Assembly: GCA_019636015.1 (NCBI GenBank)
Contig: JAHBYJ010000001.1
Coordinates: 1,054,001 to 1,118,000 of the forward strand
Direction of reading: 5' to 3'
DNA: 64,000 nt
Source of the DNA: Parvibaculaceae bacterium
Lineage (GTDB): Bacteria > Pseudomonadota > Alphaproteobacteria > Parvibaculales > Parvibaculaceae
This document shows, one piece after another, positions 52,257 through 63,744 of this stretch. The notes under the pieces were generated by a model. That model had not been told where the DNA came from. It searched no databases and saw nothing but the letters and a program-made list of their open reading frames with translations. Positions within the stretch are counted from its first letter, which is position 1. The number at the start of each line of letters is the position of its first letter. The position numbers were made by a program, and so were the translations under genes.

Positions 52257-53042
52257 TCAGCGGCGCCCGGCGAAGGGATGCGTGCTCGAAAGCCCGCCAT
52301 CCACGGGGATCGCCTGGCCGTTCACATAGGACGCATCGTCGCTCGCAAGGAAGAGTGCGGCCTGCGCGATTTCCGGCGGCAGCCCGTAGCGTTTCAGCGG
52401 GTTCAACTGGCCGATCTTGTCGTCGGTGCCGCGCGCCCTTGCGCCGTCGAAGATGGGCTTCGTCATGCCCGTCTCGATGAGCCCGGGGCAGATCGCGTTC
52501 ACGCGCACGCCCGTGCCGTAGAGTTCGTTCGCCACCGTCTGCACAAGGCTGATGACGCCGGCCTTGCTCGCGCTATAGGGCGTGCCGCCCGCATTGGCGC
52601 GCAGCCCCGCGACGGATGCCGTGCAGATGATCGAGCCCTTCCCCTGGCGGATCATGTGCGGGCTCGCTGCCTTGATGGCGAGGAACGGCCCGATCAGGTT
52701 CACGGCGAGGATTTCCTGCCAGTAGGCGACCGTCTGTTCCGGCAAGGGCACCATGCCGCCGCTGATCCCGGCATTGGCATAGACCACATCGACCCCGCCG
52801 AATTCGGAGACGCAATGATCGACGAAACCGTTCACCGCCGCCTCGTCGCTCACATCGGCGGCAACCGAGAAGACCGTGCCGCCTTCCTTGCGGATCGCCG
52901 CCGCCGTCTCGTCCACCGCGTCTTCCACGCGGTCCACGATAACGAGCTTCGCGCCCTCCCGCGCAAAGAGAAGGGCGCTGGCCCGGCCTATGCCGCTGCC
53001 AGCGCCCGTAACGATTGCCCGCTTTCCAGAAAGCCGTCCCAT
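52257..53042 (-). CDS. Short-chain dehydrogenase/reductase
   Basis: The 261-residue protein has all classical SDR motifs: [18 protein letters not shown] in [10 protein letters not shown] that favours NAD(H), YANAGISGG, Ser in [19 protein letters not shown] and [10 protein letters not shown]. The C-terminus [26 protein letters not shown] is typical of the FabG-like secondary-alcohol dehydrogenases. The substrate is unknown. It is monocistronic. Confidence 0.93.
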   Translation of the reverse strand: MGRLSGKRAIVTGAGSGIGRASALLFAREGAKLVIVDRVEDAVDETAAAIRKEGGTVFSVAADVSDEAAVNGFVDHCVSEFGGVDVVYANAGISGGMVPLPEQTVAYWQEILAVNLIGPFLAIKAASPHMIRQGKGSIICTASVAGLRANAGGTPYSASKAGVISLVQTVANELYGTGVRVNAICPGLIETGMTKPIFDGARARGTDDKIGQLNPLKRYGLPPEIAQAALFLASDDASYVNGQAIPVDGGLSSTHPFAGRR

Positions 53043-53129
53043 GCCGCATCTCCCGCTTCGCGTTTCAGTTGCGCGATCTTAGGAAGTCAATTGCGCCGGG
53101 AACAGATGAAAAGCGCGGGCGAAGCCGGA

Positions 53130-53486
53130 TCAGAAATCCTTGCCTTCGCTCACCGCCCACTGGACGGCGCCCTGTTCGCCTTCGATCGTGCCCGAGCTGC
53201 CGACCGTCGGTGCTTCGTCCACAGCATCGGTGCAGTTTTCGGGGTTCTCGCCGACCGTCGTGCAGATCTTGTTGCCGTCCACGCGCCAGGTGCCGGCGAC
53301 TTCGGCGCCGTCGGCGCCCTTCACCACGATGCTGGACGTGTCGGGATAATAGATCTTCATCACGCCGCTCGGCCCCGTCAGCGTCACCGTATTGCCGACC
53401 AGGCCGGCGCCGACATTGGCATGGGCCGCGCCCGCAAGCGCGAGCGACGAAACGGCGAAAGCCGCCGCCAGAACGAGTTTCTTCAT
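53130..53486 (-). CDS. Small secreted protein, 118 aa
   Basis: The ATG at 53486 follows GGGGAGG and gives a signal peptide (residues 1-23, ending AHA-NV). The mature part is beta-rich with MKIYYPDTSSIVVKGADGAEVAGTWRVDGNKICTTV and two cysteines (CTTVGENPENC) probably in a disulfide; it recalls small alphaproteobacterial periplasmic proteins of unknown function. Monocistronic. Confidence 0.75.
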   Translation of the reverse strand: MKKLVLAAAFAVSSLALAGAAHANVGAGLVGNTVTLTGPSGVMKIYYPDTSSIVVKGADGAEVAGTWRVDGNKICTTVGENPENCTDAVDEAPTVGSSGTIEGEQGAVQWAVSEGKDF

Positions 53487-53582
53487 TGATACCTCCCCAG
53501 GAAATGACAAACGGCGAAGGTCAATTCCGCTCGCCGTTAACCATAACTCTAGGGGGTGCCGCAGGGCTCCGCAAGGGCAGGC

Positions 53583-53834
53583 CTACCGGCGGAAGCCGGG
53601 CGGTTTGAGAAGGAAGATGATGAGCCAGATGGGAATGAGCACCAGTGCGCCGAGCAGAAAATGCGGCAAGGCCCAGCCGATCCCCTCGCGCACAAAGGCG
53701 AGGATGTTATCGGGCGTGAACCCGATATCCATCAGCACATCTTCGGCTTTGATGTCGAACGCGCTGAGCAATGCCCCCACGGCGACTGCCCCGATGAAGA
53801 ATTTCAGCAGCGTCGACAAGGCGTTCAGGATCAT
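53583..53834 (-). CDS. Small membrane protein (DUF6460-like)
   Basis: The 83-residue product has two membrane helices (about 8-26 and 56-77) separated by a short conserved loop DIKAEDVLMDIGFTPDNILAFVREG, a pattern I associate with DUF6460. It ends in positively charged residues (KPPGFRR). Function unknown. It lies alone between the secreted protein and AsmA genes. Confidence 0.7.
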   Translation of the reverse strand: MILNALSTLLKFFIGAVAVGALLSAFDIKAEDVLMDIGFTPDNILAFVREGIGWALPHFLLGALVLIPIWLIIFLLKPPGFRR

Positions 53835-53910
53835 GAGGCGCCCGTCCGGTCCCCGGCGAATCAGTTCACGCCAGTCTAGACGGCTCGCCCGCCCGGCACA
53901 AAGCCTTGCC

Positions 53911-55959
53911 CTACCGGCCGAAAAGCTGCCTCAGCGCGTCTTCGGGCCGGGGCTGCGGTTCCTCGGCGGGGGCCGCTTCCTCGCCGCCGCTCTCGCTCGC
54001 CGTTCCATCGGCGGCGGTGCCCCCTTCGCCCTCGGCGGGCTGGCCCATCAGCCCGCGGATGAGCCCGCGGCCCTTGTCCTCCCGGATCGACTTGATCGTG
54101 CTCTCGATGTTCTCGCGGTTCTGGATCATGGAGGCGAGGTCCGGCGCAAAGCGCGGGTTCGACCAGGAGCCGGTAATCAGGATCGGTACCTCGATGCCTT
54201 GCGCGCCGCCCGTCGCCCCCTGTCCCTCCAGCGAGGCGACGAGCTTCGGCTCCACGCGGTAGTTGAGCGTCTTCGGCGGCAGGCTCACCGTGCCGGCGCC
54301 CGCCACCCGGATCAGCGGCGACAGCATCCGCAGGTCGTCATTCTTCAGCACGCCATTGGTGATGGTGAAGGTGCCGCCCAGTTCGGAGAAATCCGTGTCC
54401 TGCGCGCCGCCCGACTGCCAGCCCGTCGTCGCCGCGCTGAATACGTTGCGGGCGAGCTGCGCGACATTGATGCCCTTGATCTTGCCATTGGTGAATTTCA
54501 CGCCGCCATTGCCGTTGAGCGCCGACACCATGTCGTGCTGCGAGCGGCCGGCTGTCGTCACCGACAGGTCGAGCGCCGTGTTGCCCTGCAGCCGCTTGAA
54601 ATCCGCCGCATCGGTGAGGAAGGGCTCGGCCGCAAGTCCGGCGAGCTTGAAATTCGCGGCGATCTGCGGCGTGGCGCCCGCGCCGTTCACCGTCAGCGTG
54701 CCCGAGCCCGCCCCGTCATACAGCGCGAATTTCGAGAGATTGGCGTTGAGCACGCCATTCGCCAGCCGGAGCTTCAGCGCGCTCTCGCCGATCTTGATCT
54801 GCTGAAACAGGATTTCGCTGGTGGAGAAATCGAAATCCGCATCGAGCGCCTTGAGCCCCGAAAGGTCGATCGGTTTGCGGCTCCAGCCTTCGTCGCCGGC
54901 GGGCGTGCTGCCGCCGCCACCGCTGCCGCCCGCGCTTTCGCCGAGATAGGTGTTCACGTCGATCCGGTCGACCGCGAGGTCGCCCTTCACGCTCGGCCGC
55001 GCGCCGCCCGTATTGACGCTCAGATTGCCGGTCGCATTCATCCCGTCGAAGACGATCTTCGCATCGGCGAAGCGGTAGGTGTCGCCGCTGCCGCTCGCCT
55101 TGCCGGTAATGGAAAGCGCGCCGAAGCCGTCGCCCGCCGGCATCGGGCTGCCCGCCCAGGCCGCAAGTTCCCGCACCGATGTCACATCGAGCTTCACATC
55201 GCCCTGGAAAGCGAGCCCGTCCAGCACCTTCAGCGTGCCGGCGTAATTCGTCTTGAGCTTCGGCGTCTCGACCGAGAGGGCGACCGGCGTCTCGCCGCCT
55301 TCGGTCAGCGCTCGCGGCCGGTCGGCCTTGAGGTCAATGGCGATCCGGTCGCCGTTCCAGACAAGAGACCCGTCCGCGACGAAGGGCTGGTCGAGCCCCG
55401 GCAGCGCCAGATCGACATTCACATCGCTCGCCGCGAAGCTCGCCCCGGTCTGTGCATTGGAGTAGCTCGCCGTACCGTTCCTGATCGACACTTCGCCAAG
55501 GCGAAGTCCGTCGACACTCGTGCCGCCGCCGCCGCTTCCTGCGGCGGGTTCGGCGCCCGCCGGCGCCTGCGCAGTCTCGAACTGCCAGTTCGGCGTGCCG
55601 TCGCGCCGGACCTCGAGATGGATCACCGGGTCGACCAGTACGAAACTGTCGATCTCCACATTGCCGCTGAAGAGGGGCATCAGCTTCAGCGCCGCCCGCA
55701 TCTCCTTCATCGAGGCCATTTCCTTTTCCTTCGCCCATTCGGCGTTGGAAAAGCCCACCTCCTCGATCGACACCGCGATGACCGGAAAGAAGGAAAGGCC
55801 GATATCGCCATCGATGCGCAGGTCGCGCCCGGTCTGCTCTTTCACGATGCTCACGACCTGGTTCTTGTAGGTCTCCATCGGAATGAGCAGCGGCACGGCG
55901 ACGACGACCGCAATGATGAGAATGAGAAGTCCGACGATGATGGCGATCAGGCGGGACAT
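53911..55959 (-). CDS. AsmA-family protein
   Basis: The 682-residue protein has a single N-terminal membrane anchor (residues 4-26), then the AsmA N-terminal domain (MKEMRAALKLMPLFSGNVEIDSFVLVDPVIHLEV) and long repeated beta segments to a C-terminal AsmA-like domain (NVFSAATTGWQSGGAQDTDFSELGGTFTITNGVLKNDDLRM). Such bridge-like proteins help move phospholipids between inner and outer membrane. A Gly-rich linker sits near residue 145 and a second near 345. The Gln/Pro/Glu tail is low-complexity. Confidence 0.92.
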   Translation of the reverse strand: MSRLIAIIVGLLILIIAVVVAVPLLIPMETYKNQVVSIVKEQTGRDLRIDGDIGLSFFPVIAVSIEEVGFSNAEWAKEKEMASMKEMRAALKLMPLFSGNVEIDSFVLVDPVIHLEVRRDGTPNWQFETAQAPAGAEPAAGSGGGGTSVDGLRLGEVSIRNGTASYSNAQTGASFAASDVNVDLALPGLDQPFVADGSLVWNGDRIAIDLKADRPRALTEGGETPVALSVETPKLKTNYAGTLKVLDGLAFQGDVKLDVTSVRELAAWAGSPMPAGDGFGALSITGKASGSGDTYRFADAKIVFDGMNATGNLSVNTGGARPSVKGDLAVDRIDVNTYLGESAGGSGGGGSTPAGDEGWSRKPIDLSGLKALDADFDFSTSEILFQQIKIGESALKLRLANGVLNANLSKFALYDGAGSGTLTVNGAGATPQIAANFKLAGLAAEPFLTDAADFKRLQGNTALDLSVTTAGRSQHDMVSALNGNGGVKFTNGKIKGINVAQLARNVFSAATTGWQSGGAQDTDFSELGGTFTITNGVLKNDDLRMLSPLIRVAGAGTVSLPPKTLNYRVEPKLVASLEGQGATGGAQGIEVPILITGSWSNPRFAPDLASMIQNRENIESTIKSIREDKGRGLIRGLMGQPAEGEGGTAADGTASESGGEEAAPAEEPQPRPEDALRQLFGR

Positions 55960-56493
55960 GGCACGCGCTCCGGCAGCTTGGTTTGTCTCGAAACTGGACC
56001 CGAATTATGGCCGCAGCATGATAAATGCGCGAGACGGACAGGCCGCCGGGCCGGTACGCGCCGGGGCTTTCGGCAACAGGACAGGCCGAAATCTTCGCCT
56101 TCGGCTGCCGCAGCGTCAATCGGGGGTTTTCAGCTCCGAAAAACGGATGTATCAATAGTGCCGGTCGCGGGCCGCATGAGTCGGCGCGCGTCCGTTTCAG
56201 GACTTCATTTTAGTCTCAGGCACAAAGGCAACCAGGGAGAGCGGAATGCATATCGTAGCAATGCCTTCATATCCGCACCTTCTCCCGGACCGCTGTTAAG
56301 CCGAACGCCGCGCCCGGGTAACCCGCCGGGCGATATTTCATCCGAAAAGACGCCGTCATGCCGCGCCCCGTGCGCCGCCCTGACGTCATTTCGATGGTCC
56401 CGGTTCCTCGAACAACCGGTTGCGGCGCATTGCGCCTGTTTCCAGCACTTTTCAGGGATACCGCGACGGGCGCGCCCGCGCGGTCATAGTCAG
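55960..56493. other. Intergenic region, 534 bp
   Basis: The largest gene-free stretch of the window, between divergent AsmA and ABC-transporter genes. I find no frame with native codon bias, no tRNA and no terminator. GC is uneven: about 56130-56280 is lower. It could hold promoters or a small RNA, but I cannot point to either. Confidence 0.4.
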
Positions 56494-58290
56494 ATGAACG
56501 AACAAATCACCGCGCGGCGCACGGCTGCGTTCCTTTGGACCCATTGGCGGCGCTTTCCCGGCCTTGTGGCGCTGCTGATATTTCTCATGCTTCTGTCGGT
56601 GGCCTTCGACGTCGCCTTCCCGATCGTCTCGGGCAGGCTGGTCGATGCGGTGGCCAATGCCGGCTTCCCGCCTGCCCCGGAAGACGTGAATCTCGCCGTT
56701 CTCGCTCTGTTCCTGTTTCTCGGGCAGGGCGTCGGCTTTCACGTCTCCCGCCGCGCCGCCATGCTTGTCTGGGCGGGTTTTGCCTCGCGCGTCATGCGCA
56801 ATATCGTGACGGAGGCCTTCCATCGCGTGCAGCGCTATTCGGCGGAATGGCACTCGAACAGCTTTGCAGGCGCGACGGTGCGGCGCATCACGCGCGGCAT
56901 GTGGGCCTATGACACACTCGCCGATACGCTCTTCATCGGCATCTTCCCGACGGTCTTCGTGCTCATTGGCGTGGTCATTTCCATCGCCTTCCACTGGCCG
57001 CTGGTCGGGCTCTACGTCTTCGCCGGCATCGTTCTCTATTTCACGCTCACCGTCCTGCTCGTGAAATATTACGTTGCGCCGAAGAACCGGCTGAACGTCG
57101 CCGCCGACAGCGCCATGGGCGGCGCCATAGCCGATGCCATCACCTGCAACCCGGTGGTGAAGTCATTTGGCGCCGAAGCGCGGGAGGACATCCGCCTCTC
57201 GCACCTCACGCTCGACTGGGCACGGAAAGCGCGCCGCGCCTGGCGGGCCATGGACCTCTCCATGCTCGCGCAGGTCGGCGTGCTGCTCGCGATGCAGGCG
57301 GGTCTTATCGGCCTCGTCATCCTGTTCTGGACGCGGGGCGAGGCGACGACGGGCGATGTCGCCTATGCCATGACGAGCTATCTGCTCATCAATGGCTATC
57401 TGCGTGACATCGGTTTCCACATGCAGAACCTGCAACAGGGCATGAACGAGATCGAGGACGTGATCCGCTATGCCGACACCGAACCCGAGGAACGTGCCGA
57501 TGCCGGGCTTCCCGCCCTCCGCGTCCCGGGCGGCGCCGTACGTTTCGAGGATGTGGATTTTCGCTATCCGAACGGCAATGGGGCCTTCTATCGCGGACTC
57601 TCGCTCGACATACCGGCGGGCGCCCGCTTCGCGCTGGTTGGCCAGTCGGGCAGCGGCAAGTCGACCTTCGTGAAGCTGCTGCAGCGGCTCTACGAAGCGG
57701 ATGGCGGCCGCATCCTGATCGACGGTCAGGATATCGGAGGCGTCACGCAGGCAAGCCTGCGCCGGGCCATCGCGCTCGTCCCGCAGGAGCCGGTGCTCTT
57801 CCATCGCTCCATCGGCGAGAATATCGCCTATGCGAAGCCCGATGCGACGGAGGCGGAAATCGTCGAGGCCGCGCGCCTTGCCCATGCGGATGAGTTCATC
57901 GCCCGCCTGCCGCAAGGCTTCGACACGCTGGTCGGCGAGCGGGGCGTGAAGCTCTCGGGCGGCGAGCGCCAGCGCATCGCCATCGCGCGGGCCTTCCTTG
58001 CCGATGCCCCGATCCTCGTGCTGGACGAGGCAACCTCAAGCCTCGACTCCGTCACCGAAGCGCATATCCAGGGTGCCATCGAAAGGCTAATGGAAGGCCG
58101 CACGACGCTTGTCATCGCGCATCGCCTTTCCACCATCCGCCGCATGGACAGCATTCTGGTGTTCGAGCGCGGCCGGATCGTGGAGCAGGGCAGCCATGCA
58201 GAACTGATGACCCGGAAGGAGGGCGTCTTCCGCCGACTGCAGGCAACGCAGCTCTCCACCGCCCGCAATGTGCTGGCCGACAGTGCATAG
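56494..58290 (+). CDS. ABC exporter with fused membrane and ATPase domains
   Basis: The ATG at 56494 gives 598 residues. Residues 1-315 hold six membrane segments of a type IV exporter; residues 345-580 are the nucleotide-binding domain with Walker A GQSGSGKST, Q-loop VPQEPVLFHRSIGENIAYA, signature LSGGERQRIAIARA, Walker B ILVLDEATSSLDS and switch His in VIAHRLST. It works as a homodimer that exports a lipid, peptide or drug. A longer in-frame reading upstream of 56494 has no family sequence. Confidence 0.93.
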   Translation: MNEQITARRTAAFLWTHWRRFPGLVALLIFLMLLSVAFDVAFPIVSGRLVDAVANAGFPPAPEDVNLAVLALFLFLGQGVGFHVSRRAAMLVWAGFASRVMRNIVTEAFHRVQRYSAEWHSNSFAGATVRRITRGMWAYDTLADTLFIGIFPTVFVLIGVVISIAFHWPLVGLYVFAGIVLYFTLTVLLVKYYVAPKNRLNVAADSAMGGAIADAITCNPVVKSFGAEAREDIRLSHLTLDWARKARRAWRAMDLSMLAQVGVLLAMQAGLIGLVILFWTRGEATTGDVAYAMTSYLLINGYLRDIGFHMQNLQQGMNEIEDVIRYADTEPEERADAGLPALRVPGGAVRFEDVDFRYPNGNGAFYRGLSLDIPAGARFALVGQSGSGKSTFVKLLQRLYEADGGRILIDGQDIGGVTQASLRRAIALVPQEPVLFHRSIGENIAYAKPDATEAEIVEAARLAHADEFIARLPQGFDTLVGERGVKLSGGERQRIAIARAFLADAPILVLDEATSSLDSVTEAHIQGAIERLMEGRTTLVIAHRLSTIRRMDSILVFERGRIVEQGSHAELMTRKEGVFRRLQATQLSTARNVLADSA

Positions 58291-58364
58291 CCCGATCGGG
58301 CACTTGAACCGCTGCCGGGCCGCTCCTAAGGTTCCGCCGTTTCCGGTGGAGGAGGAGCGGCCCC

Positions 58365-60322
<1,958 letters not shown>

Positions 60323-60326
<4 letters not shown>

Positions 60327-61258
60327 TCGGCGTCGGGCAGCAGCAGACGTCCGCCGAGCCCGGCCATGGGCACATGCCGCCCCTCGATCCAGGCGCGGAT
60401 CATGGAGTTCACGGTTTCAGGCGCTTCCTGCTGCACCCAATGGGAGACTTGCGGCAGATAGCGGAGCGTCAGGTCGTCCACCAGCTCCTCGGTGCCATAG
60501 GTAAGTTCCTTGCCGAGCGCGGCGTCTTCCTCGCCCCAGATCATCAGCGTCGGCGTGTCGAGCTGCGGCGGCTCTTCCCATTCCTTCGGCCGCTCGCCGC
60601 GCATCAGCGCGCGGTAATAGTTGATCATCGCCGTCATGGCGCCGGGCAGTTGCGCATTCTTGCGGTAATGGTCGAGCACCTCCTTCGGAAAGCGGCTCTT
60701 GTCGATCGCCATATTATAGAAGGCGCGGGCGATGGCCTCCGCATTGCGCGCGAGGAAGAGCTTCTCCGGCAGCCAGGGAATCTGGAAGAAGAAGACGTAC
60801 CAGCTCTTCTTCAGCTGCGACCATGTCCGGCCCCGCCGCGCAAAGCAGGCAGGGTGCGGCAGGTTCATGACGATGAAGCGCTCAAGGGGACGGATTTTCT
60901 TCAGGGCGAAGGTCCAGGCGATGACGCCGCCCCAGTCATGCGCGACAAGTGTGACAGGCCCCGTCACGCCGCGCGCTCGCGCTGCATCGATCAGCGCCGC
61001 CACGTCGTCGAGCAGCAGCTCGAGCTTGTAGGCGTCTCGTCCCTGCGGCCGCGAGGTGCCGCCATAGCCGCGCAGGTTCGGCGCCCATGCCGTATAGCCG
61101 AGCCGGGCGAAAAGCGGCAGCTGGAAGCGCCAGGAAAACTTGCTCTCCGGGAAGCCGTGCAGCAGCAGGGCGAGCTTCTCGCCCTCGCCGCACATGTCGA
61201 CCTCGAAGGCGAGACCGTTCGCCTCGACATAAGCCGTACTGATTTCCTGGCCGCTCAT
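60323..61258 (-). CDS. Epoxide-hydrolase-like alpha/beta hydrolase
   Basis: The 311-residue protein has [14 protein letters not shown] (oxyanion), then [14 protein letters not shown], the nucleophile elbow [15 protein letters not shown] with Asp rather than Ser, and the His in [17 protein letters not shown]. An Asp nucleophile points to epoxide hydrolase or dehalogenase chemistry through a covalent ester. The cap domain at about residues 140-220 carries Tyr residues (MINYYRAL) expected to hold the epoxide. Substrate unknown. Confidence 0.9.
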
Positions 61259-61446
61259 GGGCGTCTCCCGCTTTTGTTCTTGGGCGCGACTATAGGCGAT
61301 TCCGGCCCCGGGGCAGCCATGGAATGGCGGTTTTCTGCCGTCCGGACCTGACAGAAGCAGGCGATTTGCCTATTGTCTCGAAACAATCCGGGCGATGTGA
61401 AGCCGGGGCGGGGGCCCCGGTCCGGCCGTCACAGGGGGATTTTGGA

Positions 61447-62820
61447 ATGACCACACCGTTTGCGCCGCGTCACTGGTCGTCGCGGTTCGCCTTCCTGATG
61501 GCCGCCGTGGGCAGCGCCGTCGGCCTTGGCAATGTCTGGCGGTTCCCCTATCTCGCCGGCGAAAACGGCGGCGGCGCCTTCATCCTGATCTACGCCGTCA
61601 CGACACTCGCCATCGCCCTGCCGATCCTGATTTCCGAGATCATGCTCGGGCGCATGGGCAAACAGAGCCCGATCAACGCCATGAAGATACTGGTCCGGGA
61701 GAACAAGGCTGCCCGCCTCTGGCTGCTGATCGGCTGGGGCGGCATCGTGGGTGCCTTTATCGTGCTTTCCTACTACAGCGTGATCGGCGGCTGGGCGCTC
61801 AAATATATCGAGCTTGCGGTCACAGGTGCATTTGCAGGCGACACGGAGGCGGCGGCAGCGGAGCATTTCTCCAGTTTCGTGAGCGATCCCGGCGCGCTCA
61901 TCATCTGGCAGACGATATTCCTCGCTCTCACCATCTTCATCGTCGCGGCGGGCGTCACCGGCGGCATCGAGCGCGCAGTCGTCATGCTCATGCCGCTGCT
62001 CTTCATCTTGCTTGCGGCCATGGCGATCTATGCCACGACCATGCCGGGCTTCGCCGAAGCCATGCGGTTCATGTTCGCCTTCGACTTCTCGGAGGTCACG
62101 CCCGATACGGTTCTCGCCGCCATCGGCCAGGGCTTCTTTTCCGTCTCGATCGCGCTCGGCGCCATGATGACCTATGGCGCCTATCTCGATGAGGATGTCT
62201 CCATCGGCCAGTCCGCCGTCTTCATCGCCGTGCTCGACACGGTGGTGGCGCTGCTTGCGGGCATCGCGATCTTTCCGCTCGTCTTCTCCTACGGGCTCGA
62301 GCCGTCTTCGGGCCCCGGCCTCACCTTCATCACGCTCCCCATCGCCTTCGGCACGATCGGCAGCGGTATATTGATCGGCGGCGCCTTCTTCGTGCTGCTG
62401 TCGGTCGCAGCAATCACCTCGGCCATTTCACTGCTGGAGCCGATTGTTGCCTGGATAGAGGAGGGGGTGAGCATTTCGCGCAAATGGCTGGCGCTCATCA
62501 TCGGCGCGCTGGCCTGGGTCGCAGGTCTCGGCACTGTCTTCTCCTTCAACCTGTGGTCGGAGTTTCATCCGCTCGCCCGTTTCGGCCTGATGGAGAACAT
62601 GACGCTTTTCGACGTGCTGGATTTCACCACCGCGAACCTCATCATGCCGACGGTCGGCCTCATGATCGCGCTTTTCGCGGGGTGGGTGCTTTCGGGGCCG
62701 CAAGTGGCGGAGGCGCTCCATGCGGGCGGCAAGCCCTGGTTCCGCCTCTGGCGCTTCGCGCTCCGCTATGTCGCACCCTTCGGCGTGGTCTCGATCTTCG
62801 TGGCTAACGTATTGATGTAG
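61447..62820 (+). CDS. SNF-family sodium-dependent transporter
   Basis: From the ATG at 61447 the 457-residue protein has about eleven membrane segments and the LeuT-type signature AAVGSAVGLGNVWRFPYLAGENGGGAFILIY, where the unwound helix 1 binds substrate and Na+. SYYSVIGGWALKYI is helix 3, and FFVLLSVAAITSAISLLEPIVAWIEE helix 8. It imports amino acids or related amines with sodium. The gene is monocistronic and is followed by the tRNA-His promoter. Confidence 0.93.
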   Translation: MTTPFAPRHWSSRFAFLMAAVGSAVGLGNVWRFPYLAGENGGGAFILIYAVTTLAIALPILISEIMLGRMGKQSPINAMKILVRENKAARLWLLIGWGGIVGAFIVLSYYSVIGGWALKYIELAVTGAFAGDTEAAAAEHFSSFVSDPGALIIWQTIFLALTIFIVAAGVTGGIERAVVMLMPLLFILLAAMAIYATTMPGFAEAMRFMFAFDFSEVTPDTVLAAIGQGFFSVSIALGAMMTYGAYLDEDVSIGQSAVFIAVLDTVVALLAGIAIFPLVFSYGLEPSSGPGLTFITLPIAFGTIGSGILIGGAFFVLLSVAAITSAISLLEPIVAWIEEGVSISRKWLALIIGALAWVAGLGTVFSFNLWSEFHPLARFGLMENMTLFDVLDFTTANLIMPTVGLMIALFAGWVLSGPQVAEALHAGGKPWFRLWRFALRYVAPFGVVSIFVANVLM

Positions 62821-62869
62821 CGCAGTTTTGGAGAGCTTTCGGATTTTTGCTGCAGGCGCCTCCGCGGGC

Positions 62870-62898
62870 TTGTCATTCGGCCCCTGCTGAACTAGGTT
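62870..62898 (+). promoter_or_regulatory. Candidate promoter of tRNA-His
   Basis: TTGTCA (62870-62875) and TAGGTT (62893-62898) are 17 bases apart; the -35 is strong, the -10 weak. The tRNA starts 44 bases after the -10, similar to the tRNA-Phe arrangement at 47531. Confidence 0.45.
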
Positions 62899-62941
62899 CC
62901 CGGCCATCGCGCGCGGTTATTTGCCGCCCCGCGGACCCCGT

Positions 62942-63018
62942 GCAGCCGTAGCTCAGCTGGTTAGAGCGCTAGATTGTGGATCTAGAGGTCCCCCGTTCGA
63001 TCCGGGGCGGCTGTACCA
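62942..63018 (+). tRNA. tRNA-His (GTG)
   Basis: A 77-base cloverleaf with anticodon stem CTAGA/TCTAG around TTGTGGA (anticodon GTG) and T loop TTCGATC. The acceptor pairs GCAGCCG with CGGCTGT, giving a G1:U72 wobble and A73 before the encoded CCA. The base at -1 is T, so G-1 is not encoded. This is the non-canonical alphaproteobacterial form. Confidence 0.97.
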
Positions 63019-63029
63019 TTTCCCGGAAT

Positions 63030-63566
63030 TCAGTCCCCGATCGGCGTCTTCTCGATGAAGCCGCCGCCGAGAAGCTGGCCGACTTCCGCACCCCCGGCTG
63101 TCAGCGGCAAGATCACGCCATGAAGGGCGCGATTTTCGGTGGAAGTCCCGTGAATGGGAGTTCTGACGAAGATGGGCCGGGCGGCCGCGAGAGCGAGGCC
63201 TGCGACATCGAACCAGCGCTTGCGCAATTCGGCCGTCGTCTGGCCGGAGCCAGGCACTGGCTCCACTTCGGAAAAAAGTTCGCCGGACCGGTCCCGGCCG
63301 GTCCACTCCACAAGGCCGCTGCCGAACAGGCGAAACCGGAAATCGCGGCCACTATCGATAATCTCGATAATGCCGATCCAGGGCAGAAGCCTGGCGAGAT
63401 CGGAGGGTTGAATGTCGGCGCGGTCCGGCATTGACCGCTCGCCGCGCTTGCGGTTCCAGCACTCGAAAAGGGCGATGGCATCGGCATGCTCCGGCGCCGC
63501 AATGATCTCGATCGATGCGGCGGTGTCGATGCGGCGTGGCGCAAGTTCTCTTATGAACGAAGACAA
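63030..63566 (-). CDS. PAS-fold protein (PAS_5 type)
   Basis: The 178-residue protein starts at a TTG, as no ATG or GTG lies in the conserved N-terminal part. It matches the alphaproteobacterial PAS_5 family: LFECWNRKRGERSMPDRADIQPSDLARLLPWIGIIEIIDSGRDFRFRLFGSGLVEWTGRDRSGE, then a ligand-pocket beta sheet ending in VILPLTAGGAEVGQLLGGGF. There is no output domain, so it may be a sensor partner or a motility/stress regulator. Just downstream of tRNA-His on the other strand. Confidence 0.82.
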   Translation of the reverse strand: MSSFIRELAPRRIDTAASIEIIAAPEHADAIALFECWNRKRGERSMPDRADIQPSDLARLLPWIGIIEIIDSGRDFRFRLFGSGLVEWTGRDRSGELFSEVEPVPGSGQTTAELRKRWFDVAGLALAAARPIFVRTPIHGTSTENRALHGVILPLTAGGAEVGQLLGGGFIEKTPIGD

Positions 63567-63744
63567 GGGCCTGACCCCGATGGGCGTCCTGAACGACTCC
63601 TCACGGATTTTCGGCGATGCGGGTTAATTAAATCTGATGGGCGTCGGGGCATCTTGCGCCACCGCCGCCGTGTGTGTTTCCTTCTGGCACTGCCTTGTCC
63701 GAAACGCGGCTGCCCAAGCCGTCACACCTTCCGGGAAAAATGCA

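Noticed and set aside
53392..56493. A very long plus-strand open frame (over 1000 codons) running into the ABC exporter gene
   Set aside because: It is antisense to the DUF6460-like and AsmA genes, has Arg/Ala-rich shadow composition and no family sequence before 56494. High GC makes such open frames common.
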